NCBI GenBank assembly: GCA_050049355.1
Contig: JASFWK010000002.1
Coordinates: forward strand, 3,869-67,868
Source: JASFWK01 sp050049355
GTDB lineage: Bacteria > Chloroflexota > Anaerolineae > B4-G1 > DUEL01
Reading direction: 5' to 3'
Length of the DNA stretch: 64,000 nucleotides
Below are positions 1 to 6,823 of the stretch, piece after piece. Position 1 is the first letter of the stretch, and every line of letters begins with the position of its first letter. A model generated the notes under the pieces. It saw nothing but the letters and a program-made list of their open reading frames with translations. It was not told the DNA's origin and made no database searches. The position numbers were made by a program, and so were the translations under genes.

Positions 1-2
1 CG

Positions 3-467
3 CTGGGCAACTCCGCTCCACGCTTCGTTCTGAATCTGCTGACGGCGGGCGCCGTGGTGTGGTTGAGTATGGGCCAGGCAGTGAGCAGCCTGCCGGCGCT
101 GGCTGCTTTTCTAGTAATGGCCGCTCTTGCGCTGCTGCTGGACGCGCTTATGGCCGTCCTCATTGGCTTGCTGGCTTTCTGGATCGAGGAGGTCACGCCG
201 GTCTTCTGGATCTATCAGAAGCTCCTCTTCACGGTTGGGGGGATGTTCCTCCCACTGGAGATGTTTCCCGACTGGCTGCGGCGGGCGGTCATGTGGCTGC
301 CTTTCCAGTTCATCACGTACGCCCCAGCGCGCACCTTCGTCGCCTTCGAGCCCCAGTCCGCCCTGCGGGCGGCGATCGGACAGGTCGGTTATGTCGCTGG
401 GCTAGCAGTGCTGATGGCACTCGTCTGGCGGCGGGCTCAACGGCGGCTCGTGGTGCACGGAGGGTAG
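3..467 (+). CDS. ABC-2 type transporter permease, C-terminal part (cut by window edge)
   Basis: The frame is open through the left edge, so the N-terminus is missing; about 154 residues remain before TAG. The visible part is strongly hydrophobic with three to four membrane segments and ends in a basic tail (WRRAQRRLVVHGG). The segment GGMFLPLEMFPDWLR followed by another hydrophobic helix resembles the COG4587-type permeases that pair with a second permease and an ATPase in uncharacterised ABC-2 exporters. The next gene starts 3 nt after the stop and encodes the matching second permease, which supports this. The ATPase would be expected upstream, outside the window. Substrate cannot be inferred. 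Confidence 0.8.
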   Translation: MGNSAPRFVLNLLTAGAVVWLSMGQAVSSLPALAAFLVMAALALLLDALMAVLIGLLAFWIEEVTPVFWIYQKLLFTVGGMFLPLEMFPDWLRRAVMWLPFQFITYAPARTFVAFEPQSALRAAIGQVGYVAGLAVLMALVWRRAQRRLVVHGG

Positions 468-470
468 GCA

Positions 471-1253
471 GTGAAGACGGCACGACTGGTGTTGGGCTAC
501 CTGCGGCACAACTTGATGTCCGCTATGGCCTACCGAGGCGCTTTCCTGATGCAGGTGGCTGGCATGATCCTCAATAACACGATGCTTCTCTTCTTCTGGT
601 GGGTCCTCTTCAACCGGCTGCCCAACCTGCAGGGATGGGATCTGCGGGGCGTCATGATTCTCTATGCGATTGTGGCCTTCGGCTTTGGTGCAGCCAATGT
701 GGTCTGCGGCAACGCCTTCAGGGTCGCTCAAGTCATCACCTCCGGCGATCTGGACTACTACCTTGCGCTCCCAGCCGATCCGCTGGTCCACCTGTTGGTC
801 TCGCGGATGTCAATCTCCGCCTGGGGAGACATCCTCTTCGGTCTGGCGGTCTTCCTGACCGCCGCGTCGGACCGCTGGCAGGGCCTGCCAATGTTTCTGC
901 TGGTGGGTCTGATCGCCGGTCTTATCCTGGTAGCCTTCAGCTCGCTGGTGGGATCGCTGGCCTTCTGGGTGGGCAACGCCGACAACCTGGCGACCCAGGC
1001 GATCAACGCGCTTATCACCTTCGGCCTATACCCAGTGGAGATCTTCCCCGGCCTGGTGCGAGTGCTGCTGTACACCCTGATCCCGGCCGCCTTCATTGGC
1101 TCCCTTCCGGCAGAGCTGCTGCGCGATTTCGACTGGAGAAGATTGGCAATGCTGACAGCTTTCGCTCTGGGTATGGTCGCGGCAGCGCGAGCGGTCTTCC
1201 ATTGGGGGCTGCGTCGCTACGAATCCGGAAACCTAGTGAGAGTGCGAGGGTAA
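471..1253 (+). CDS. ABC-2 family transporter permease (second subunit)
   Basis: A 260-residue integral membrane protein with about six hydrophobic segments, starting at GTG 3 nt after the previous stop, so translation is probably coupled. Its pattern (basic N-terminus, long hydrophobic blocks, the stretch FGLYPVEIFPGLVRVLLY near residue 185, basic C-terminus) fits the COG3694 family, which occurs beside COG4587 permeases. Together the two would form the membrane channel of an ABC exporter. Nothing in the sequence identifies the substrate. Confidence 0.8.
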   Translation: MKTARLVLGYLRHNLMSAMAYRGAFLMQVAGMILNNTMLLFFWWVLFNRLPNLQGWDLRGVMILYAIVAFGFGAANVVCGNAFRVAQVITSGDLDYYLALPADPLVHLLVSRMSISAWGDILFGLAVFLTAASDRWQGLPMFLLVGLIAGLILVAFSSLVGSLAFWVGNADNLATQAINALITFGLYPVEIFPGLVRVLLYTLIPAAFIGSLPAELLRDFDWRRLAMLTAFALGMVAAARAVFHWGLRRYESGNLVRVRG

Positions 1254-1280
1254 GGATGCGCCCGCGTAAGGAGAGGAATC

Positions 1281-1946
1281 TTGAGCGTTGCTCTAATGCG
1301 TCTCCTTGAATCCGCCCCAGCCCGGTACGATGTCGGCATTCGTCTGCTGACGCTAGGGGAGGTGGAGCGAGGCTACGATCGGCTGGCCAGCCGGATCGAG
1401 CCAGGCTGGCGGATACTGGACCTGGGGACGGGTACCGGTGCGCTCGCGCTACGCGCGGCGGCGCGAGAGGCCGAGGTGATTGCACTGGACGTGAACCCCG
1501 ACATGCTGGAGCTGGCCCACCGCAAGGCCGAGGACGCTGGCCTGAGCGAGCGCATCACGTGGCGAGAGATGGGCGTGGCAGAGCTGGATGCCTTTGCTGA
1601 TACTGCGTTCGACGCGATATGCTCCGGTCTATGCTTTTCGGAGCTGACCCCCGACGAGCGCCGCTATGCCCTGGGTCAGGCCCGACGGCTGCTCAGGCCT
1701 GGTGGATTGCTTCTGCTGGCCGATGAGGTCCGTCCGCCCCGGCTTGTGCCTCGTCTGGTGTACACAGCTTTGCGGGTTCCCTTGGCCGCCCTCACGTGGC
1801 TCCTCACCCAGACTACGAGCCACGCTGTGGACGACCTGCGCGGATTGATCGAGTCGGCGGGGTTTGAGGTCGAACGGGTGCGGACGGCTCTGCTGGGCTC
1901 CTGGGCGGAGATTGTGGCGCGGCGGCCAGAAGAAGCTTTGGGTTAG
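1281..1946 (+). CDS. Class I SAM-dependent methyltransferase, CpaM-like
   Basis: The 221-residue protein has the SAM-binding motif I LDLGTGTGALAL near residue 48, an acidic motif II (IALDVNPDML) and a Rossmann core. It starts at TTG, chosen because AAGGAGAGG lies just upstream (1268-1276). The N-terminal words MRLLESAPARYDVGIRLLTLG resemble what I recall of the corrinoid-protein-associated methyltransferases (CpaM). That fits the corrinoid-type genes at the other end of the window, but no corrinoid protein is adjacent here. The methyltransferase fold is sure; the CpaM subtype is inference and the substrate is unknown. Confidence 0.72.
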   Translation: MSVALMRLLESAPARYDVGIRLLTLGEVERGYDRLASRIEPGWRILDLGTGTGALALRAAAREAEVIALDVNPDMLELAHRKAEDAGLSERITWREMGVAELDAFADTAFDAICSGLCFSELTPDERRYALGQARRLLRPGGLLLLADEVRPPRLVPRLVYTALRVPLAALTWLLTQTTSHAVDDLRGLIESAGFEVERVRTALLGSWAEIVARRPEEALG

Positions 1947-1973
1947 GAGGTCGTCTGGCAGTGTAGGGCCTGC

Positions 1974-2001
1974 TTGTAAGAACGAGAATCTGTGGTAGAA
2001 T
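1974..2001 (+). promoter_or_regulatory. Probable sigma70-type promoter of tRNA-Phe
   Basis: TTGTAA (1974-1979), a 16-bp spacer and TAGAAT (1996-2001) lie about 32 bp before the mature tRNA 5' end. The promoter proposed for spoVS at 43024-43051 has exactly the same hexamers and spacing. Confidence 0.55.
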
Positions 2002-2033
2002 AGGCGTCAGAGAGTGGGAAATCCCACCTCCCG

Positions 2034-2107
2034 GCCGAGGTAGCTCAGCCTGGTAGAGCACCTGACTGAAAATCAGGGTGTCCCCAGTTCAAATCTGGGC
2101 CTCGGCA
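2034..2107 (+). tRNA. tRNA-Phe (anticodon GAA)
   Basis: A full cloverleaf can be drawn. The acceptor stem GCCGAGG pairs with CCTCGGC (2100-2106), the D arm is GCTC/GAGC, the anticodon stem CCTGA/TCAGG carries loop CTGAAAA (anticodon GAA), and the T arm CCCAG/CTGGG carries loop TTCAAAT. The discriminator base is A at 2107. CCA is not encoded, so it would be added after transcription. Confidence 0.95.
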
Positions 2108-2118
2108 CTCTGACCACT

Positions 2119-2140
2119 GACCCGCCTTTTTGGGCGGGTC
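2119..2140 (+). terminator. Hairpin after tRNA-Phe, probable terminator
   Basis: GACCCGCC (2119-2126) pairs perfectly with GGCGGGTC (2133-2140) around a T-rich loop, 12 bp past the tRNA. It is followed by CCTTTC rather than a long T run. The hairpin may also serve the oppositely oriented operon ending at 2312. The stretch 2141-2311 shows no gene. Confidence 0.6.
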
Positions 2141-2311
2141 CCTTTCATCTGTGGCCCCAGACGTCTGCCTCCTACCCGGAGTGAGACAACTCCAGCGGTG
2201 CTGACGAACTCAGGGTAGATCATGCACGCGCTGGAGGGCGTGATCGGCTCACCGTGGATCCTATCGAACGAGCGCAAGGGGCGGTGGGGAGGCGCGAGGA
2301 GAGCTACGGGG

Positions 2312-2608
2312 CTAATCCACGAGGCTACCCCCGGCTATCATGGCCATCAGGAGCACGTCGTCGCCCTCGTTCAGCGGTGTATCAAGCCGGTCATGGGGGA
2401 CCCATTCCTCCCCGTTGACCAGTACCTGGACCACTGGGTCCAGCCCACCCTCCTCATCGAGGAGCGCTTGTCTGGCCTTGCGGCCATACCGTGCGATCAG
2501 ATGCTCAATCAGATCACTGACCGTTTCTCCCGCGAACTCCACCTCCAGCTCTCGGCGGCCTATGGCCTGAGGCAGCACCGGCAGAAGGATCTTCAGATTC
2601 ACCTTCAT
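2312..2608 (-). CDS. MoaD/ThiS-like ubiquitin-fold protein
   Basis: A 98-residue beta-grasp protein at the end of the AOR operon. Such MoaD-like proteins donate sulfur during pterin (Mo/W) cofactor synthesis and often sit beside aldehyde ferredoxin oxidoreductase genes. The C-terminus reads MIAGGSLVD, so the Gly-Gly normally exposed for adenylation is followed by four extra residues. Either a protease trims it or it works differently. A GTG start at 2620 is possible, but ATG at 2608 gives the usual family start MKVNLKILLPVL with GGGAAG upstream. Its position suggests a role in maturing the tungsten or molybdenum cofactor of the AOR at 6824-8728. Confidence 0.75.
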   Translation of the reverse strand: MKVNLKILLPVLPQAIGRRELEVEFAGETVSDLIEHLIARYGRKARQALLDEEGGLDPVVQVLVNGEEWVPHDRLDTPLNEGDDVLLMAMIAGGSLVD

Positions 2609-2627
2609 CTGGCTTCCCACATGGTGT

Positions 2628-3107
2628 CTACTGAACCGCCTTCCGTCGACTTCCCACCGCCAGTCCCTTCACCCTCCGTCCAACGCGATACTGCCGGCAC
2701 CGAGGGCAGAGCGTCAGGAGTTCCTGGCTGGCTTCCCCGAGTGTCCGCTTCAGGTACTCTACAGCGTACGAGGGGCAGATATGCGCACTGCAGCCGCGGC
2801 AGAACGAGCCGTACTTCGCGCGTCCTGTTTCGACGGAGAGTCGGCGCGCCGCTCTGATGAAGTCACGAAACCGTACGCCGGCCGGGCACAGGTTGGTGCA
2901 TAGATCGCAGGTCAGGCAGAGCCAGATCCCCGCGTGGCCCACCATCTCCAAGCCCAGCAAGGCTCGCCTGACTACCCCGCGCGCCGAATGCTCAGACGAG
3001 AAGCCATCCAGGATCTCTCTCATCGGGCAGGCGGCGACACACTTGCCGCACTCCACGCAAAGTGAGAGTCCATATCGGTCTACGAGTCGCTGTGTGGAAT
3101 CCAACAT
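2628..3107 (-). CDS. 4Fe-4S protein, HdrC-like
   Basis: A soluble 159-residue iron-sulfur protein. Two classical 4Fe-4S motifs are visible: CVECGKCVAACP near residue 17 and CLTCDLCTNLCP near residue 64. Two further Cys pairs follow (CRGCSAHICP near 103 and CPRC near 133). The first two motifs, separated by about 45 residues, match heterodisulfide reductase subunit C-type electron carriers. It lies 20 nt upstream of the MoaD-like gene and downstream of a LysE gene in the AOR cluster, so it probably carries electrons for the aldehyde oxidoreductase or a linked dehydrogenase. The partner is inference. Confidence 0.75.
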   Translation of the reverse strand: MLDSTQRLVDRYGLSLCVECGKCVAACPMREILDGFSSEHSARGVVRRALLGLEMVGHAGIWLCLTCDLCTNLCPAGVRFRDFIRAARRLSVETGRAKYGSFCRGCSAHICPSYAVEYLKRTLGEASQELLTLCPRCRQYRVGRRVKGLAVGSRRKAVQ

Positions 3108-3159
3108 CTGACGGTGCAGTCCTCTCTCAACTCACAGCGGCGTATTCAAGCAAGCACTC

Positions 3160-3780
3160 CTACGCGAAGAACGCCCGTGCGCCATCAATGATGAACTTGC
3201 CACTGAAGTATAGAAGAAGAACTCCGCATGCTGCAAAGACAACCTGCTGGAATCTCTTGCCGAAGAATCGCCCACCCCTGAAAGACAGGGCTGACAGAAA
3301 GTAGCCCCATAGGAAATCGCACAGCCAGTGAAGCAGCGCAAAGGCCAAGAAGCCCAACGCGCCAAAGCTGACAGAACGCAGAATCAGCGTGGCCCCCACA
3401 GTCGCCCACCAAACGATGAAGTATGGATTTGCCAGGCTCAGGACCATCCCAGCTACCAGCGGAGAACGGGCATACTTCCTTGAACTGACGTCAGCTTGCT
3501 TGATGTTGCGGAACATGTCAATGCTCATGAACAGTAGAAACAGTCCGCCTACACAAGCAATCGCTGCCTTCACGTGCAACTGGTCGAGCAAGTACCCCAC
3601 CCCATAGAAGATGGACACCATCAGCGGGAACTCGACCACTCCGTGACCTATCGCAATCCATGCCCCTGCATGGGGGGACTCGCTTCCTTTCCCCACCGTC
3701 ACGGCGGTGATGGGCCCGGGGGCCATGACGCCAGAGAGTGAGATGAGCACAGCGTCAAGAAGAAAGGCAAGAAGAGGCAT
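3160..3780 (-). CDS. LysE family transporter
   Basis: A 206-residue membrane protein with about six hydrophobic segments. The N-terminal part (GVMAPGPITAVTVGKG, residues 17-32) carries the signature of LysE/RhtB-type exporters, which move amino acids or small organic molecules out of the cell. It sits inside the AOR cluster between the CoA ligase and the HdrC-like gene. That suggests export of an acid or amino-acid-like intermediate, but the substrate cannot be read from sequence. The ribosome site before ATG 3780 is weak (GAGAGTAGGT). Confidence 0.82.
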   Translation of the reverse strand: MPLLAFLLDAVLISLSGVMAPGPITAVTVGKGSESPHAGAWIAIGHGVVEFPLMVSIFYGVGYLLDQLHVKAAIACVGGLFLLFMSIDMFRNIKQADVSSRKYARSPLVAGMVLSLANPYFIVWWATVGATLILRSVSFGALGFLAFALLHWLCDFLWGYFLSALSFRGGRFFGKRFQQVVFAACGVLLLYFSGKFIIDGARAFFA

Positions 3781-3832
3781 ACCTACTCTCTGTCCCGTTC
3801 CGCCGGAACACCTGATCCCGCTTCCGCCGCCC

Positions 3833-5800
3833 TCACGCCGCCTCTCGTATCTCGTCCACTGCCTCCGGGTTCACCAGCGCACTCAGGTCACCCGGCGGCT
3901 CCCCCAGATAGGCACTCCGAATGACCCGCCGCATCACCTTGGCGTTGCGCGTCTTGGGTATATCGTGTACGAAACGCACTGCCTTGGGCGCAAGTGGCTT
4001 CCCCAGCTCCTTCGCTACCCGACTCTCCAGTTCGTCTCGCAAGCTCTCGCCGGGTTCGAAGGTGGGCTGCAGCACGACGAAGCCCACCACTGCCTGTCCC
4101 TTGATCTCGTCGGGCACACCTATCGCCGCCGCCTCCGCGACCCCCGGATGGCTCACCAACACGTTCTCCACCTCTGCCGGCCCCACCCGCTTCCCGGCTA
4201 CTTTGATCGTGTCATCCGAGCGGCCCAGGATGTAGTAGAGCCCATCCTCGTCGATCGCGGCGAAGTCGCCGTGGACCCACACGTCAGGAATTCGGCTCCA
4301 GTACGTCTCCAGATATCGCTGCGGGTCTTTCCAGAAGCCACGCGTCATGCCGATCCACGGCTGGCGCACCACCAGCTCTCCCACCTCTCCCCGCAGCGGA
4401 TTGCCCTCTTCGTCCACAACATCGGCAGCCATGCCGGGAGGCGGCCCAGAGAACGCGCACGGCTTCAGCGGGCGAACCACGTTCCCCAGAACGATACCCC
4501 CGCTGATCTCGGTTCCTCCCGAATAGTTGATGATCGGCACCTGACCATGCCCAACAGTTTCGAAGAACCACCGCCAAGGGCCCGGGTTCCACGCCTCACC
4601 TGTCGAGCCCAGGATGCGCAGTGAACTCAGATCATGGCGCAGTACCGGCCCGTCGCCGTGGGGCATGATCGCTCGCACGAATGTGGGCGCGACTCCCAGG
4701 CAGGTCACGCTGTGCCGCTCCACCAGGGCCCACACCCGATCCACCTCCGGGTAGTCAGGCGCGCCGTCGTAGAGAAGCATAGTGGCTCCCAGAATCAGCA
4801 CACCGAAAACCTCCCACGGGCCCATCATCCACCCCATGTCCGTCATCCAGAACATGGTGTCGAACTCCTGGATGTCGAATCCATGCGCCATGTCCTGTGC
4901 GCTCTTGATGGGAAAGCCACAGTGAGTGTGAACCGCTCCCTTGGGCCGGCCGGTGGTACCGCTGGTGTAGATGATCATGATCAGGTCTTCCGCGTCGGTG
5001 CGCTCGGTGACAGCCTCCGCTGGCTGGCCAGCAACGAAATCCTTCCACCAGACGTCACGTCCAGAGGACGCATCCATCGGCACGTCGAACCCTGCATGCC
5101 GATAGACGATCACCTTCTCAACCGACGGAACCTCAGCCAGCGCCTCATCGGCAACCGGCTTCATCCGTATGGGCTTCCCCCGCCTGAACATTCCATCAGC
5201 GGTGAAGATCGCTTTGGCCTCCGCATCGGCAAGCCGAGTCGCCACGGCACCGGGCCCATACCCAGAGAAGAGAGGCAGAATCACACCTCCGATCTTCGCA
5301 ATCGCCAGCAGCGCAACCGCTATCTCCGGCACCATCGGCATATACAGACCGATGGCGTCCCCTTTCCCAAACCCGGCTTCTCGCAACGCCGAGGCCACCC
5401 GGTTGACCTCGCGGAAGAGGTCGCGATACGTCAGCAGCCGAACAGCCCCCCCCTCTCCCTCCCAGCGGATCGCAACCCTGTTCTGCGTCGGGGTGTCCAT
5501 CCATTTGTCGAGGCAGTTGTGGACAATATTGAGCTTGCCCCCCACACACCAGTCGGGCCACTGGATACCACGCGATAGGTCCACAACCTGGGAATACGGT
5601 TCGTAGAACTCAATACCCAGATCCTCGAAAACTGCTTCCCAGAACCAGGCGATATCAGTGGTGGAACGCTCCATCAACTCTTCGAACGTGGCCAGGTCGT
5701 GCCGCCCCATGAATCGTCTGAGCCGGCTCCGCTGCAGGTGCTCCTCGCTGGGTCGCCAGACAACCGGCTGGTTGAACGGAAACTGTGCCTGTGATGCCAT
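3833..5800 (-). CDS. AMP-forming acyl-CoA synthetase, acetyl/propionyl-CoA synthetase-like
   Basis: A 655-residue adenylate-forming ligase that joins a carboxylic acid to CoA using ATP. It shows the AMP-binding P-loop motif IIYTSGTTGRPKGAVHTH near residue 280, the following MFWMTDMGWMMGPWEV, and the adenylation motif VWVHGDFAAIDEDGLYYILGRSDDTIK near residue 520. The catalytic-lysine region is DIPKTRNAKVMRR near the C-terminus. The length and the WFxxxxLN-like N-terminus match the acetyl-CoA synthetase group. ATG at 5800 is preferred because AAGGAGG stands 7 nt upstream; the ATG at 5806 overlaps the upstream stop. As part of the AOR operon it could activate the acid made by the oxidoreductase. 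Confidence 0.88.
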   Translation of the reverse strand: MASQAQFPFNQPVVWRPSEEHLQRSRLRRFMGRHDLATFEELMERSTTDIAWFWEAVFEDLGIEFYEPYSQVVDLSRGIQWPDWCVGGKLNIVHNCLDKWMDTPTQNRVAIRWEGEGGAVRLLTYRDLFREVNRVASALREAGFGKGDAIGLYMPMVPEIAVALLAIAKIGGVILPLFSGYGPGAVATRLADAEAKAIFTADGMFRRGKPIRMKPVADEALAEVPSVEKVIVYRHAGFDVPMDASSGRDVWWKDFVAGQPAEAVTERTDAEDLIMIIYTSGTTGRPKGAVHTHCGFPIKSAQDMAHGFDIQEFDTMFWMTDMGWMMGPWEVFGVLILGATMLLYDGAPDYPEVDRVWALVERHSVTCLGVAPTFVRAIMPHGDGPVLRHDLSSLRILGSTGEAWNPGPWRWFFETVGHGQVPIINYSGGTEISGGIVLGNVVRPLKPCAFSGPPPGMAADVVDEEGNPLRGEVGELVVRQPWIGMTRGFWKDPQRYLETYWSRIPDVWVHGDFAAIDEDGLYYILGRSDDTIKVAGKRVGPAEVENVLVSHPGVAEAAAIGVPDEIKGQAVVGFVVLQPTFEPGESLRDELESRVAKELGKPLAPKAVRFVHDIPKTRNAKVMRRVIRSAYLGEPPGDLSALVNPEAVDEIREAA

Positions 5801-5802
5801 GG

Positions 5803-6312
5803 TCATCCTCCTTCTTCCACGTGACCTGACTCGCGGATCTCATCCTTCGCCCTGGCTAACCGCGATGCATACTCAATGACGCTTGCCTGCTGTGCCCGAG
5901 GGGCGATAGAACCCGGACGGCGGACACGCACCTCAGTCATCGCCTCCTCCGCCCCCCACCCCTGACTCACCAGGTAGCAGGCCAACATCGTCCCCGTACG
6001 GCCGTAGCCACCTGCGCAGTGCGCCAGCACCCCCCGCCTTTGAGCCAGCATCTCGTCCACGAATCTGACAAACTGATCGATTTGAGCCTGGCTCGGTGCG
6101 GTCTCGTCCGCGATGGGAATGTGCCGATAGGTGAAACCCCATGAGTCAATCCGGTGCAGCAGCAGCTTCTCCCGCCGCAGCGAACGCTCCGTCAGCGACA
6201 CGATGGCTGCTATCCCTCGCTCCCGCAGCCAGGCCAGCTGCTGCTGGTGAATGGGGCGGCCGCTGCCCGCCAACCGTCCTTCGATCAACCAGCCGAAGTT
6301 CGCTATTCGCAC
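5803..6312 (-). CDS. Dual-specificity/tyrosine-type protein phosphatase
   Basis: A 169-residue cysteine phosphatase. The active-site loop HCAGGYGRTGTM (near residues 99-110) has the CxxGxxR pattern, and an upstream Asp for general acid catalysis is plausible around DETAPSQ. Translation starts at GTG 1 nt after the ferredoxin stop, and the stop overlaps the CoA ligase region, so it is a true member of the AOR operon. A phosphatase of this type inside an aldehyde-oxidation operon is unexpected. It could act on a phosphorylated metabolite, or regulate an enzyme of the cluster. Fold assignment is firm, role unknown. Confidence 0.85.
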   Translation of the reverse strand: MRIANFGWLIEGRLAGSGRPIHQQQLAWLRERGIAAIVSLTERSLRREKLLLHRIDSWGFTYRHIPIADETAPSQAQIDQFVRFVDEMLAQRRGVLAHCAGGYGRTGTMLACYLVSQGWGAEEAMTEVRVRRPGSIAPRAQQASVIEYASRLARAKDEIRESGHVEEGG

Positions 6313-6313
6313 G

Positions 6314-6814
6314 TCAGGTCCCCCATGACCTGGCGACGAACGACTTCCTCATCACTTCAGAGAGCCTCTGCCCGGCATCTCGCTTCTTCACCAGGTTCAC
6401 CAAGGTGGCAGCCACAAACTGGAGGGCACCGGGATCACAGAAGCGGACGCAGACCGGATCCCCGTCGCACAAGTCGCACTTGATGACCTGCCGGGTCGCG
6501 GTGTCGATCCCCATCCCGCCGAACGGACAGGCGGTCACGCACAGCTTGCAGCCGATGCATAGGTCATAGGTCAGCGCCACCCGGCCCAGGACGGGATCAC
6601 GGGACAGTGCGTCCTTGGGGCAGACGGCCACACAGGGCGCGTCCTCACACTGCTGGCACAACATCGGCAGTTCGAACCCCTCCCGCGGCCACTTTATGAC
6701 GTGTATGCGGGAACGGCTGGGGCTGTTGACACCCGTGTGCTTAACCGAGCAGACCATCTCGCATAGCCGGCAGCCGGTACACCTCTCGTGGTTCACTATC
6801 AGTATCTTCTGCAC
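6314..6814 (-). CDS. 4Fe-4S dicluster ferredoxin, AOR electron-transfer subunit
   Basis: A 166-residue protein with four Cys-rich groups: CTGCRLCEMVCS (residue 12 on), CQQCEDAPCVAVCP, CIGCKLCVTACP and CDLCDGDPVCVRFC. This is the arrangement of HycB/DmsB-type four-cluster ferredoxins. It starts at GTG 6814 with AGGAG 7 nt upstream and lies 9 nt downstream of the AOR gene. It most likely takes electrons from the oxidoreductase and passes them to a soluble acceptor. Confidence 0.87.
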   Translation of the reverse strand: MQKILIVNHERCTGCRLCEMVCSVKHTGVNSPSRSRIHVIKWPREGFELPMLCQQCEDAPCVAVCPKDALSRDPVLGRVALTYDLCIGCKLCVTACPFGGMGIDTATRQVIKCDLCDGDPVCVRFCDPGALQFVAATLVNLVKKRDAGQRLSEVMRKSFVARSWGT

Positions 6815-6823
6815 GCCAGTCTC

